Assembly (NCBI GenBank): GCA_020248985.1
Contig: JADCGL010000001.1
Location: forward strand, 1 to 64,000
Origin: Telmatospirillum sp.
GTDB taxonomy: Bacteria; Pseudomonadota; Alphaproteobacteria; CACIAM-22H2
Direction: 5' to 3'
DNA: 64,000 nucleotides
How positions within the stretch are numbered: the stretch's first letter is position 1; each line of letters starts with the position of its first letter. The translations under genes and the position numbers were made by a program. Under the pieces are notes generated by a model that did not search any database, had not been told where the DNA came from, and saw only the letters and a program-made list of their open reading frames with translations. Positions 54,394-61,851 of the stretch are shown piece by piece.

Positions 54394-54563
54394 TGGAATC
54401 GCTGCTGATCTTGATCCCGGTGTCGCTGCTTGCGGCGGGCGTGGGGCTGGCGGCGTTCCTATGGTCGCTGCGCAGCGGCCAGTACGACGACATGGAAGGG
54501 GCGGCCAACCGCATCCTCTACGACGACGATGTGCCGCTGCCGCCGCGCAAACGTCAAAGTTAA
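54393..54563 (+). CDS. ccoS: cbb3 oxidase maturation protein CcoS
   Basis: 56 residues: a membrane helix (LLILIPVSLLAAGVGLAAFLW) followed by the CcoS signature SGQYDDMEGAANRILYDDD. Needed for cofactor insertion into the oxidase. Last gene of the cco run. Confidence 0.93.
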   Translation: MESLLILIPVSLLAAGVGLAAFLWSLRSGQYDDMEGAANRILYDDDVPLPPRKRQS

Positions 54564-54571
54564 CCCCCGCG

Positions 54572-54766
54572 TTAATGCATCTTTGCGGCGATGTAGCGCG
54601 CGATCTCGTCGATCGCGTCGCGCTCGGCCGACGGCAATTCGGCAAAACCAGCTTCGACGATCAGTTCGTCGAGCGCATCGCCGCTGCGCTGGGCGCGCGC
54701 CAGATCGCGCACAACCGGATGCGCATTGCCGAGAACCGCGAGCGTTGCTTGGAATTTGGGCGTCAT
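54572..54766 (-). CDS. Hypothetical protein, 64 residues
   Basis: Small acidic, mostly helical protein: MTPKFQATLAVLGNAHPVVR, DELIVEAGFAELPSAERDAI, then DEIARYIAAKMH. Not recognised. Convergent with ccoS, 8 bp between stops. Codon positions look coding. Its upstream side (54767-54901) is a short AT-richer gap shared with the divergent esterase. Confidence 0.5.
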   Translation of the reverse strand: MTPKFQATLAVLGNAHPVVRDLARAQRSGDALDELIVEAGFAELPSAERDAIDEIARYIAAKMH

Positions 54767-54901
54767 GGGGCGGTCTGCCGCTTGATGCGAAATAGCCACT
54801 TGAACGCTGTACAAGTGATGCCGCTGCTTTGCTGTTTCAAGGGGTCTTGCGTAAAATGATACCGTTGAATTTGCCCGCAAACTTGTGGCAAATTTTTCGC
54901 A

Positions 54902-55861
54902 ATGAGCGCGCTCGATCCTGAGATTCAAACCGCCTTAGCATTGGATTTGCAACGCTTTGGTCCTGCACCGGCGCATCTGCCGGGCGATCCCGCGGCGGCC
55001 CGGGCCGAGCAGGAGCGCCGCCGTGCGCCCTGGAATGTCGGCGGGCCGCAGATGGCGATCCAGCGCGATATTGTGATCACGCTGCCGGATCGGACGCTGA
55101 CCGTTCGCCTCTATGTGCCCAAACTGCCGGCCGACGGGTTGGTGTTGTATCTGCACGGCGGCGGCTGGGTGATCGGCAGTCTCGAAACGCACGATCGCTT
55201 GACGCGCGCTCTGGCGGCCGCCTCAGGCCTCGCATTTCTGGCGATCGGCTATCGCAAAGCGCCCGAGCATCCTTATCCGGCCGCCCTCGAAGACACGCTC
55301 GACGTCTGCGATTGGCTGGCCGCCAATCCGGACATTCTGGGTTTCCCCGTGCGCATGGACCGGCTCGCCGTGGCTGGCGATTCGGCCGGGGCGACGATCG
55401 CCGTTGCCGCTGCAATGGCGCTGGGGGCGACGTCCAAGCCTGTGCCGATCGCCGTCGCCTCGATCTACGGCGCCCTCGACAGCGATCTCGATACGGTTTC
55501 GTATCTGATGCGCGGCGACGGACGATACGGACTTTCGCGCGCCAATATGGGGCTTTACTGGTCTTTGTACTGCGCCGATCCTGCGCGTCGGCGCGACGCT
55601 CTCGTGGCCCCGGCGCGCGCACCAGCAAACTATCTGGCCTATCTCAAGCGGCCCTTCCTGCTGGCGGCCGGGCTCGATCCGTTGCGCGACGACAGCCGCC
55701 GCATGCGCGATCTGCTGTTGGCGGCCGGCATCGATACGGCCTATGTCGAATTTCCGTGTGCGAACCACGGCTTTGCGCATTTGTCGTCGGTCTCGGCAGC
55801 GGCGCGTTCGGCGATCGCCGCCACGGCGAGCCATCTGCGCACGGCGTTCGACGCTCAGTAG
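54902..55861 (+). CDS. Alpha/beta hydrolase of the hormone-sensitive lipase family
   Basis: 319 residues. HSL family marks: oxyanion motif YLHGGGWVIGS, nucleophile Ser in VAGDSAGATIAV, acid in GLDPLRDDS and His in CANHGFAH. No signal peptide, so a cytoplasmic esterase on short acyl esters. Single gene; substrate unknown. Its last 7 bp overlap the convergent NrsF-like gene. Confidence 0.9.
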   Translation: MSALDPEIQTALALDLQRFGPAPAHLPGDPAAARAEQERRRAPWNVGGPQMAIQRDIVITLPDRTLTVRLYVPKLPADGLVLYLHGGGWVIGSLETHDRLTRALAAASGLAFLAIGYRKAPEHPYPAALEDTLDVCDWLAANPDILGFPVRMDRLAVAGDSAGATIAVAAAMALGATSKPVPIAVASIYGALDSDLDTVSYLMRGDGRYGLSRANMGLYWSLYCADPARRRDALVAPARAPANYLAYLKRPFLLAAGLDPLRDDSRRMRDLLLAAGIDTAYVEFPCANHGFAHLSSVSAAARSAIAATASHLRTAFDAQ

Positions 55862-56499
55862 GCCGGCTTGCCCAAGGCGCGCTCGCCGAGCGGCAGGGCG
55901 ACGAGGGTCACGAACGCGACCGTGCCCAAATGCCAGACCAGCACCATTGTCGAAGTTTGCAGATGGTGGAACAGCTCGAGCCCGGCCGAGGCAAACGCAG
56001 CGGCCGCCAAGGCGCCCATGGCGAGCGTGCGCGACGGGGCAAGCGGGGCTGCTTTGCGCAGCATCAGCGCCATCGCGACGCCGAGTGCCGAGCCGGTCAG
56101 CACGATGAATTTGAAGCACGCCCAGCTCGTGCCGAAGGCGGCGGAGCCCATGTCGGACAATTCGGCCGCACAGCCGGTCCCAAGCGTGCCGAGCCACACG
56201 GCGAGCGGCAACGCCGGCAGCAATTCAATGGCGCGCTTGCTGCCCGGCACCGACATCTGGAAGGCGGCGAAAGCCGCCGTGAGGGCCACCAGAACCGACG
56301 CGATCCAGGGGATGGCGAAGGCCGGATCGGCGAAGCGGGCGGCAAGATCTTCGCGCGGCCCATGCATTGCCACCAACAGGCCGACGACGCCGGCGGCGAA
56401 TGCCAGCCATTTGCCGGCACGCACTTCAGGCGACGCCAGGCGCTTCACGGGTGCGACCGCTTCGCTCAAAGCGGCGATGAGTTTGTCGGTAGGTGTCAT
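55855..56499 (-). CDS. NrsF-like anti-sigma factor (DUF1109)
   Basis: 214 residues with six hydrophobic segments and a short cytoplasmic N-terminus (MTPTDKLIAALSEAVAPVKR). GTLGTGCAAELSDMGSAAFG and LELFHHLQTSTM, with conserved Cys and His residues, are typical of the DUF1109/NrsF membrane anti-sigma family. It starts 4 bp inside the ECF sigma gene, and the pair forms a classic sigma/anti-sigma unit. Caulobacter NrsF partners respond to metals, chromate or cadmium; the signal here is unknown. Confidence 0.88.
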   Translation of the reverse strand: MTPTDKLIAALSEAVAPVKRLASPEVRAGKWLAFAAGVVGLLVAMHGPREDLAARFADPAFAIPWIASVLVALTAAFAAFQMSVPGSKRAIELLPALPLAVWLGTLGTGCAAELSDMGSAAFGTSWACFKFIVLTGSALGVAMALMLRKAAPLAPSRTLAMGALAAAAFASAGLELFHHLQTSTMVLVWHLGTVAFVTLVALPLGERALGKPAY

Positions 56500-57059
56500 C
56501 GGTCCTGTTCTTCTTCGCGTTTCCAGATCTTCCGCAGACTTGCAAGAGCGCGATGCGTTGCGACTTTCAGCGCGCCGACGGATTGTCCGGAAACGGCAGC
56601 CGCTTCGTTTAGGCTCAATTCGCGCAGTTTCAGCAATTCGACCGCTTGGCGCTGGCCGGCCGGCAACTCCGCCAGCCAACGCCGGATCGAGGCGGCCGCT
56701 TCCGACTTCTCTTTGTCACGGTTCGCAAGCGGATCGGCAAAGGTTTCGTGTGCCGTGTCGTCGAGCGGCGTTTCGTAGCGGTTGGCGGAATTGCGCCGCC
56801 GCCGCCAATCGACGGCCCGGCGCCGTGCGACCGCCACCAGCCACGGTTTGATCGGCCGTGCCGTGTCGTAGGTGTGGCGGATCGCGTGCAGGCTGATCAG
56901 CGTTTCCTGCGCCACGTCTTCGATCTGGTCGAACGGAATGCCGGTCCGCCCGATCACGATCCGCAAGAACGGCAGCACTTCGGACAGAAACCGACGATAC
57001 GCTGCGGCATCGCCTGCCTGCGCACGCCCCATCAATTCCGGCCACGAATCGCTGTCCAT
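56496..57059 (-). CDS. ECF sigma factor (SigF/NrsF-linked type)
   Basis: 187 residues: region 2 (ETLISLHAIRHTYDTARPIK, PWLVAVARRRAVDWRRR) and region 4 (AELPAGQRQAVELLKLRELS, LNEAAAVSGQSVGALKVATH). Sequence VAQETLISLH replaces the usual VQDVF. ATG 57059 is used; an ATG seven codons earlier (MPWCAAMDSD) is possible. A small cysteine-protein gene lies 50 bp upstream on the same strand and may be co-transcribed or be a target. Confidence 0.92.
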   Translation of the reverse strand: MDSDSWPELMGRAQAGDAAAYRRFLSEVLPFLRIVIGRTGIPFDQIEDVAQETLISLHAIRHTYDTARPIKPWLVAVARRRAVDWRRRRNSANRYETPLDDTAHETFADPLANRDKEKSEAAASIRRWLAELPAGQRQAVELLKLRELSLNEAAAVSGQSVGALKVATHRALASLRKIWKREEEQDR

Positions 57060-57109
57060 CGCCGCGCACCATGGCATATTTGTGCGGCGCAAACAGCGAT
57101 GCCGCAAGC

Positions 57110-57286
57110 CTAGGCGCCGAAATTCACCTGGGTGCCGCGAAGGCCTTGCCCAAACGGTTCGTTCGGGCTTGCGAATGTCCGCAAGGCGGCGTTTTGCGTT
57201 TCGGGTGGGCGCGGTTCGGTAATGGCCTTTTTGGCTTTTTCCACGTCCGTGCAATTGAAACACGCCACGCCATTGACGATTTCCAC
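57110..57286 (-). CDS. Small CxxC protein upstream of the ECF sigma operon
   Basis: 58 residues from GTG 57286, which has GGAGA 7 bp upstream. The sequence begins (M)EIVNGVACFNCTDVEKAKKA and ends in PFGQGLRGTQVNFGA. Only two cysteines, as CFNC, within a short beta-helix-like start; the rest is Pro-rich. No signal peptide or membrane helix. Same strand as and 50 bp upstream of the ECF sigma gene. It resembles short CxxC proteins of alphaproteobacteria that I cannot name; a metal- or redox-responsive role with the ECF/NrsF pair is inference. Confidence 0.5.
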   Translation of the reverse strand: MEIVNGVACFNCTDVEKAKKAITEPRPPETQNAALRTFASPNEPFGQGLRGTQVNFGA

Positions 57287-57374
57287 GACGGATTCTCCAT
57301 CTTTCGAGAGGACGGCGCGCGTTTTGCGCCCCGCTACGTTCCCGTTTCGACAGTTCGGCCCTGTAGGTTACGTG

Positions 57375-57406
57375 GGGACAACACACAAAAACTGTCCCGT
57401 TTTTTG
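57375..57406 (+). terminator. Weak terminator/attenuator-like hairpin in the leader of the solute-binding protein gene
   Basis: GGGACA (57375-57380) pairs with TGTCCC (57393-57398) around a 12-base A/C-rich loop, then G and six Ts. It lies 64 bp before the ATG of the NMT1-like gene. The stem is only 6 bp. No gene precedes it on this strand within 1 kb, so it would act on the leader itself. Confidence 0.3.
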
Positions 57407-57469
57407 CATGCAGCGGGCACTCCAGGTCGGCCCTCCCCCCGCCGGGCCCCCGATTCAGGAGAAACATCG

Positions 57470-58498
57470 ATGAAAACTGCGTTTTTTGTCGCCGCCGCTT
57501 TGGCGCTCGCCACCCCCGTTCTGGCGCAAGCCCCGGAACAGCCGAATGTCCGCCTGTCGCTCGATTGGGCCTTCCAGGGGCCGCAATCGGTATTCACCTA
57601 TGCGGCCGAGAAGGGCTTCTTCCGCCAGGAAGGCCTCAACGTCACGATCGACCGCGGCATGGGCTCGGGCGACACGGTCACGCGCATCGCCTCGGGCGCC
57701 TACGACATGGGCTTCGGCGACATCAACCCGATGATCAAATTCTCGGCCGAGAATCCGGGCCGCGAACTGACGGCCGTCTACATCGCCTACGAGCAGGCGG
57801 CCCTTGCCGTGATGACGCTGAAGCGGACGGGCATCACCAACTTGAAGCAGCTCGAAGGCCGCAAGCTCGGTGCGCCCACGGTCGATGCCGGCCGCCAGAT
57901 GTTCCCGGCGCTCGTCCAGGCCCAGAAGCTCGACCCGGCCAAGATCGAATGGGTCACGATGAACGCGCCCTTGCGCGAGCCGATGCTCTATCGCGGCGAG
58001 GTCGACGCGATCACGGGCTTTATCACCTCGGGCATCTTCTCGCTGAAGGCGCTGGGGGCCAAGGACGAGGACATCGTCACGTTCCGCTACCGCGAATTCG
58101 GCGTCGACGTCTATTCCTCGGCGATCTACACGACGCAGGATTTCGCCGCCAAGAATCCGCGCACCGTGGCCGCCATGGTGCGCGCCATCAATCGCGGCAT
58201 GAAGGAGTCGATCCTCAATCCGCGCGAGGCGGCCGCTTCGCTCAAAACGCGCGACCAGCTCGTCGACCTTGCCCTCGAATACGACCGCCTGCTGCTGTCC
58301 TTGCGCGAGCTTGTGATGACGCCGCACACGCTGGCCAACGGCATGTCGGACGTGCGCGAAGACAAGATGCGCGAAAACATCCGCATCGTGAACGAGGCGT
58401 TCGAGGTCAAGAACAGCACGCTGACGCCGGGCAAGGTCTTCACCGATCGCTTCCTGCCGCCGAAGGCCGAACGCATGCTGCCGCAACTCGGCAGCTAG
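57470..58498 (+). CDS. ABC transporter substrate-binding protein, NMT1/THI5-like
   Basis: 342 residues. Sec signal peptide (MKTAFFVAAALALATPVLAQ), then VRLSLDWAFQGPQSVFTYAA, EKGFFRQEGLNVTIDRGMGS and GAYDMGFGDINPMIKF, the pattern of binding proteins for nitrate, sulfonates, taurine or pyrimidine precursors. AGGAG lies 9 bp upstream. No permease or ATPase gene follows; instead a large hairpin and an unrelated kinase gene come next, so the transporter partners must be elsewhere. Ligand unknown. Confidence 0.88.
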   Translation: MKTAFFVAAALALATPVLAQAPEQPNVRLSLDWAFQGPQSVFTYAAEKGFFRQEGLNVTIDRGMGSGDTVTRIASGAYDMGFGDINPMIKFSAENPGRELTAVYIAYEQAALAVMTLKRTGITNLKQLEGRKLGAPTVDAGRQMFPALVQAQKLDPAKIEWVTMNAPLREPMLYRGEVDAITGFITSGIFSLKALGAKDEDIVTFRYREFGVDVYSSAIYTTQDFAAKNPRTVAAMVRAINRGMKESILNPREAAASLKTRDQLVDLALEYDRLLLSLRELVMTPHTLANGMSDVREDKMRENIRIVNEAFEVKNSTLTPGKVFTDRFLPPKAERMLPQLGS

Positions 58499-58523
58499 GC
58501 ATTCTTCGCGTTCCGACGGTCAC

Positions 58524-58572
58524 ACAGCCGACTTGAAGGCGTGCCATGCTGGGTACCCTTCGAGTCGGCTGT
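58524..58572. repeat. Large imperfect palindrome (16-bp stem)
   Basis: Left arm 58524-58539 (ACAGCCGACTTGAAGG) and right arm 58557-58572 (CCTTCGAGTCGGCTGT) pair at 15 of 16 positions, with the remaining one a G-T pair; loop 17 bases. No T-run follows on the plus strand, so not a standard terminator. It lies between the solute-binding protein stop and the kinase gene and could be a transcript-stabilising or REP-like element. Confidence 0.7.
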
Positions 58573-58621
58573 TCCGATTCGGCCCCTTGACCGCTGCCAA
58601 CGGAGACTGCACAAGCAGGCG

Positions 58622-60037
58622 ATGCGCAGTCCGCCCGAAGATTTCTGGACGACCACGCTGGCGTTGACGGCACCCGCCTCGCTTGTGCTTGTCGTTTTTG
58701 CGGTGGCCCACCAAGTCTCGTGGCTGTGGGCGATCGTCGCCATTGCCGCCACCGGCCTGTGCACGGGCTGGCTCGTGCGCCGCCATCTCGAACGGCTCGC
58801 CCAGCACGCCGCCCGGCTCGAGGCACTCGCCAAAGGCGATCCGCCCAACGCGTTGGCCACATCCCAGGAAGAGGGCCCCACATCCCCCTTGGCCGAGGCG
58901 GTGGCGAAGCTCGAGCGCGCCATGCCCGAACGCGCCCAGCCGATGGCAAGCGAAGCCGCCCTCGAATCGATCGTCGATGCCTTGCCCTACGCGATCCTGC
59001 AGCTCGACAGCGACGAGCGCATCGTGCGCGCCAACACGGCCGCCCGCGCGTTGTTCGGCTCGGACCTCGAAGACAAACCCTTGGTGGCCTATCTGCGCGA
59101 CCCCAGCACGCTCGATGCGGTGGCCGAAGCTTTGTCCGGCCGCCATCCGGAAGCGACCGAAGCGCGCCTGGCAGGCTCGGTCGAGCGTGCTTTGCGCGTG
59201 CGCGTCGTGCCTTTGCCGCGCCCGCTCGGCACCGCACCGGCGGCCCTCGTCGCGATCGCGGACGTCACGGCCGTGCAGCAGGCCGAACGCATGCGGCGCG
59301 ACTTCGTGGCCAATGTCAGCCACGAGCTGCGCACCCCGCTTGCCACATTGACGGGCTTCATCGAAACCTTGCAGGGCCCCGCGCGCGACGATGCCGAGGC
59401 CCGCAAACGTTTCCTCGGCATCATGGATGCGCAGACCCAGCGCATGACCCGCATCGTCAAGGATCTGCTGTCGCTGTCGAAGATCGAAGAGCTCGAACAC
59501 AGCCCGCCCGCCTCCTATGCCGACATCGGCAAGACGCTGCAGACGACGCTCGATTCGCTCGCACTCGCCGCCAAGGCGAAAAACACGGCGCTCGACGTGC
59601 ACATCGCCGACATTATGCCGCCCGTGCGGGGCGACAGCGACCAGCTCGCCCAGGTGTTCCAGAACCTCGTCGACAACGCGATCAAATACGGCCGCAGCGG
59701 CGGCACGGTGCGCGTGCGTGCGGCCGTGGCCGCCCGCCTGCCGGCGGGTTTTGCCCCGCGTGCCGAGGCCTATGTCGAGATCACGGTGGCCGACGACGGC
59801 GAAGGGATCCCGCGCGAACATCTGCCGCGCCTGACCGAGCGTTTCTACCGCGTGGATGCCGGCCGCTCGCGCGACATGGGCGGAACGGGCCTCGGCCTCG
59901 CGATCGTCAAACACATCGTCAACCGCCATCGCGGGGCGCTCGACATCGCAAGCGAGATCGGCAAGGGCACGATTTTCTCGGTCTATTTGCCGATCGCCCC
60001 TGCCGCCGCCCAAAACGCCCGCGCGACCGGCACCTGA
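58622..60037 (+). CDS. PhoR-like sensor histidine kinase
   Basis: 471 residues: two close N-terminal hydrophobic helices (~13-52), a HAMP-like linker, a PAS domain (IVDALPYAILQLDSDERIVR), HisKA with His234 in VANVSHELRTPLATLTGFIE, N-box FQNLVDNAIKYGRSGG, VADDGEGIP and [17 protein letters not shown]. Membrane topology and the GFIETL segment are those of PhoR, the phosphate-regulon kinase. The expected phoB, pstSCAB and phoU are not next to it, so the PhoR assignment is by domain style only. Followed at once by an 11-bp tandem repeat. Confidence 0.82.
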   Translation: MRSPPEDFWTTTLALTAPASLVLVVFAVAHQVSWLWAIVAIAATGLCTGWLVRRHLERLAQHAARLEALAKGDPPNALATSQEEGPTSPLAEAVAKLERAMPERAQPMASEAALESIVDALPYAILQLDSDERIVRANTAARALFGSDLEDKPLVAYLRDPSTLDAVAEALSGRHPEATEARLAGSVERALRVRVVPLPRPLGTAPAALVAIADVTAVQQAERMRRDFVANVSHELRTPLATLTGFIETLQGPARDDAEARKRFLGIMDAQTQRMTRIVKDLLSLSKIEELEHSPPASYADIGKTLQTTLDSLALAAKAKNTALDVHIADIMPPVRGDSDQLAQVFQNLVDNAIKYGRSGGTVRVRAAVAARLPAGFAPRAEAYVEITVADDGEGIPREHLPRLTERFYRVDAGRSRDMGGTGLGLAIVKHIVNRHRGALDIASEIGKGTIFSVYLPIAPAAAQNARATGT

Positions 60038-60045
60038 CCTACGAA

Positions 60046-60100
60046 ACATCCACGCAACATCTGCGCGACATCGACGCGACCTGCGCGCGACGTCTACGCG
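60046..60100. repeat. Five tandem copies of an 11-bp repeat
   Basis: Units at 60046, 60057, 60068, 60079 and 60090, consensus ACATCNACGCG; a partial sixth (ACATTC) follows. It starts 8 bp after the stop of the PhoR-like gene. The 11-bp period equals one DNA helical turn. The rest of the gap to 60324 shows no gene; it ends in AT-richer sequence. Confidence 0.75.
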
Positions 60101-60324
60101 ACATTCTTCCGGTCAACGCGTTGATTTTGCTTGATTCGTTGCGCAGATTTCGCAGAAATCCCGCGCGACCCTTCGAAGCGCCGGGCCAGGCAAAAACCTA
60201 TTCACGATGTCAAACAGCACATGAAAGGCTAAACATCCTTTCAATGCTTATAATCTAACACAGGATCCGTGCCGTGTCACCGCTTCGATGCGTCGGCCGC
60301 AGCAGCGGGCGCGCGCACGAAGCC

Positions 60325-60597
60325 CTAGCTGCGCATGCAACTGGTGCGGTCGAAGCCGGGTGCCACGAACCGGTCGGGCACAAACAGCGTTTCCATGCGC
60401 CCGTCGCGCGTGCGCGTGAAGACCGGCACGGTCACCTGCGTCGTGTGCCGCGCCTCGCGCGCGATGCAATCGGCGAGTGCCGCCTCGGTCGCGGCTGCGT
60501 CCCGTTCGGCGTGCGCCCAGCGCTGCGCGCTGCAGGCCGCAAGCGCTGCCGCATTCGCATGACATGCCGCAATCCGGATCAAGCGACGCATTCCCAT
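60325..60597 (-). CDS. Small putative lipoprotein, 90 residues
   Basis: Starts MGMRRLIRIAACHANAAALA and continues ACSAQRW, which would be a lipobox (LAAC) with a rather weak hydrophobic stretch before it. The rest is Ala/Arg/Thr-rich, with CIAREARHTTQVTVPVFTRT and a C-terminal cysteine. No known domain. Isolated minus-strand gene; the lipoprotein call is tentative. Confidence 0.45.
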   Translation of the reverse strand: MGMRRLIRIAACHANAAALAACSAQRWAHAERDAAATEAALADCIAREARHTTQVTVPVFTRTRDGRMETLFVPDRFVAPGFDRTSCMRS

Positions 60598-60729
60598 GGC
60601 CCTACAAGCTTAGCACGCATTGAGGAAAAGGCGAAAACACGCTACGAATAGCAGACAGGGGTGGTGCGGGCGTTGCGGCCATTCCGCAGGCAAGGGGCGC
60701 CGCTAGACTGACAGCAACGAGGATCTGAG

Positions 60730-61515
60730 ATGTGGGCGATAAATAAATTCGCATTTCTCTCGCTGTTGCTTCTGGTGTCGCTGCAAGGCGCATACGCAAG
60801 CGCACTGGAGGACAAGGTTGGGCGCTGGCTGAAAGTTTGGATGAGCGAAGACGATGCGGTGTGCGGGAAGGTTTTCGACACTCTCGAACTGTCGCTGAAT
60901 TCGGACCAGCGTCCCGAAACGCTCGACCCGATGTTCGTGGAATGGCGCGCTGCACCGGAGATAGGGATTGATGGACCCGATCGCTACAATCGAATTCCAT
61001 TCGAAGTTGCCCAGGCCGACATTACAAATGCAGGCAGCAACTTCTATGTCGTCAGATGGCATTACTCGGACGCAACAGCAGAACATGCGGAGCAAATTTA
61101 TATTTTTCCGAGCCGGAATCCGGAATCCGAGGAGCCAGTTGAAAAGTTTTTTGAATTCTTTGATCTGGAAGCAAATGCTCGAGAGATGCAGTTTGGGATC
61201 CCAATTGATCCCAACAACCCGAATATGCGCAAGATGATCAACCTATATGAAATTGTAAATTCTCGGCCAGCTCCGAGTGGACGGCACTGGCGCATTGATA
61301 AAGGCGTCGAGCTCAGCATTTTTAGGTTAGGCAACGCGACTTTTGTAATGTTCCAATTCTCGGAGGCCGGGAATTGGGCGGGGGATGGAGACTTCGGGTT
61401 TCGATACTATCGAAAAAGCCCTCGCACGCACGGCGGCGATGCTTGGGCAGGTGTTCTGAAGTTTACGCCGGATGGTCGGGCTGTGGCTGTTTGCCAGTTC
61501 CAACCAGTTCTATGA
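60730..61515 (+). CDS. Secreted hypothetical protein with atypical base composition
   Basis: 261 residues. Clear signal peptide (NKFAFLSLLLLVSLQGAYAS), then a soluble, acidic protein with many aromatic residues (FYVVRWHYSD, YIFPSRNPESEEPVEKFFEF, FGFRYYRKSPRTHGGDAWAG). GAGG upstream of ATG 60730. GC and third-position GC are visibly lower than in neighbours, and Asn, Ile and Lys codons ending in A/T are common, which suggests recent acquisition. Not recognised; no domain assigned. Confidence 0.7.
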   Translation: MWAINKFAFLSLLLLVSLQGAYASALEDKVGRWLKVWMSEDDAVCGKVFDTLELSLNSDQRPETLDPMFVEWRAAPEIGIDGPDRYNRIPFEVAQADITNAGSNFYVVRWHYSDATAEHAEQIYIFPSRNPESEEPVEKFFEFFDLEANAREMQFGIPIDPNNPNMRKMINLYEIVNSRPAPSGRHWRIDKGVELSIFRLGNATFVMFQFSEAGNWAGDGDFGFRYYRKSPRTHGGDAWAGVLKFTPDGRAVAVCQFQPVL

Positions 61516-61595
61516 GTTGTGATTCCGGAATTCCGGCGGACACAATACTTAATTGCGTTCGACACGGAGGTTGGCGATGCCCAAGCGCGACATAG

Positions 61596-61784
61596 ATGAC
61601 GCGGCAGCGCATTGCGCATCTAAGGGCATTGGTAAAGGAAGGGATCGACGACCTCGATCGAGGTCGGTATGTCGAGTTGACGACCGACGACCTCGAAGCG
61701 CAGCTTGAACGACTCTTCGCAGAAAAATCGCCGTCTTTCGGCAAACGGCGTGTGCCGATACCTGAAATCAAGAAAAAGACTTAA
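61596..61784 (+). CDS. ParD-antitoxin-like fragment, 62 residues
   Basis: The peptide HLRALVKEGIDDLDRGRYVE, then LTTDDLEAQLERLFAEKSPS, resembles the toxin-binding tail of ParD antitoxins; the N-terminal ribbon-helix-helix is missing. The good ribosome site (GGAGG) belongs to an ATG at 61577 in another frame, and an in-frame TAG directly precedes ATG 61596. This fits a frameshifted or truncated gene. No ParE toxin is next to it. Confidence 0.4.
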   Translation: MTRQRIAHLRALVKEGIDDLDRGRYVELTTDDLEAQLERLFAEKSPSFGKRRVPIPEIKKKT

Positions 61785-61851
61785 GCAACGGCGTGCCAGC
61801 TTCGTTTGCCGTATTTGACGCGGACGAAGACGCCCTCCCCGCCGCGCCCGC

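Noticed and set aside
57290-57470. TPP riboswitch before the NMT1-like gene
   Set aside because: The conserved CTGAGA and ACCTGA core elements are not present.
60046-60100. Pho box array
   Set aside because: The 11-bp period matches Pho boxes, but the unit (ACATCNACGCG) does not resemble CTGTCAT and no plus-strand phosphate gene follows.
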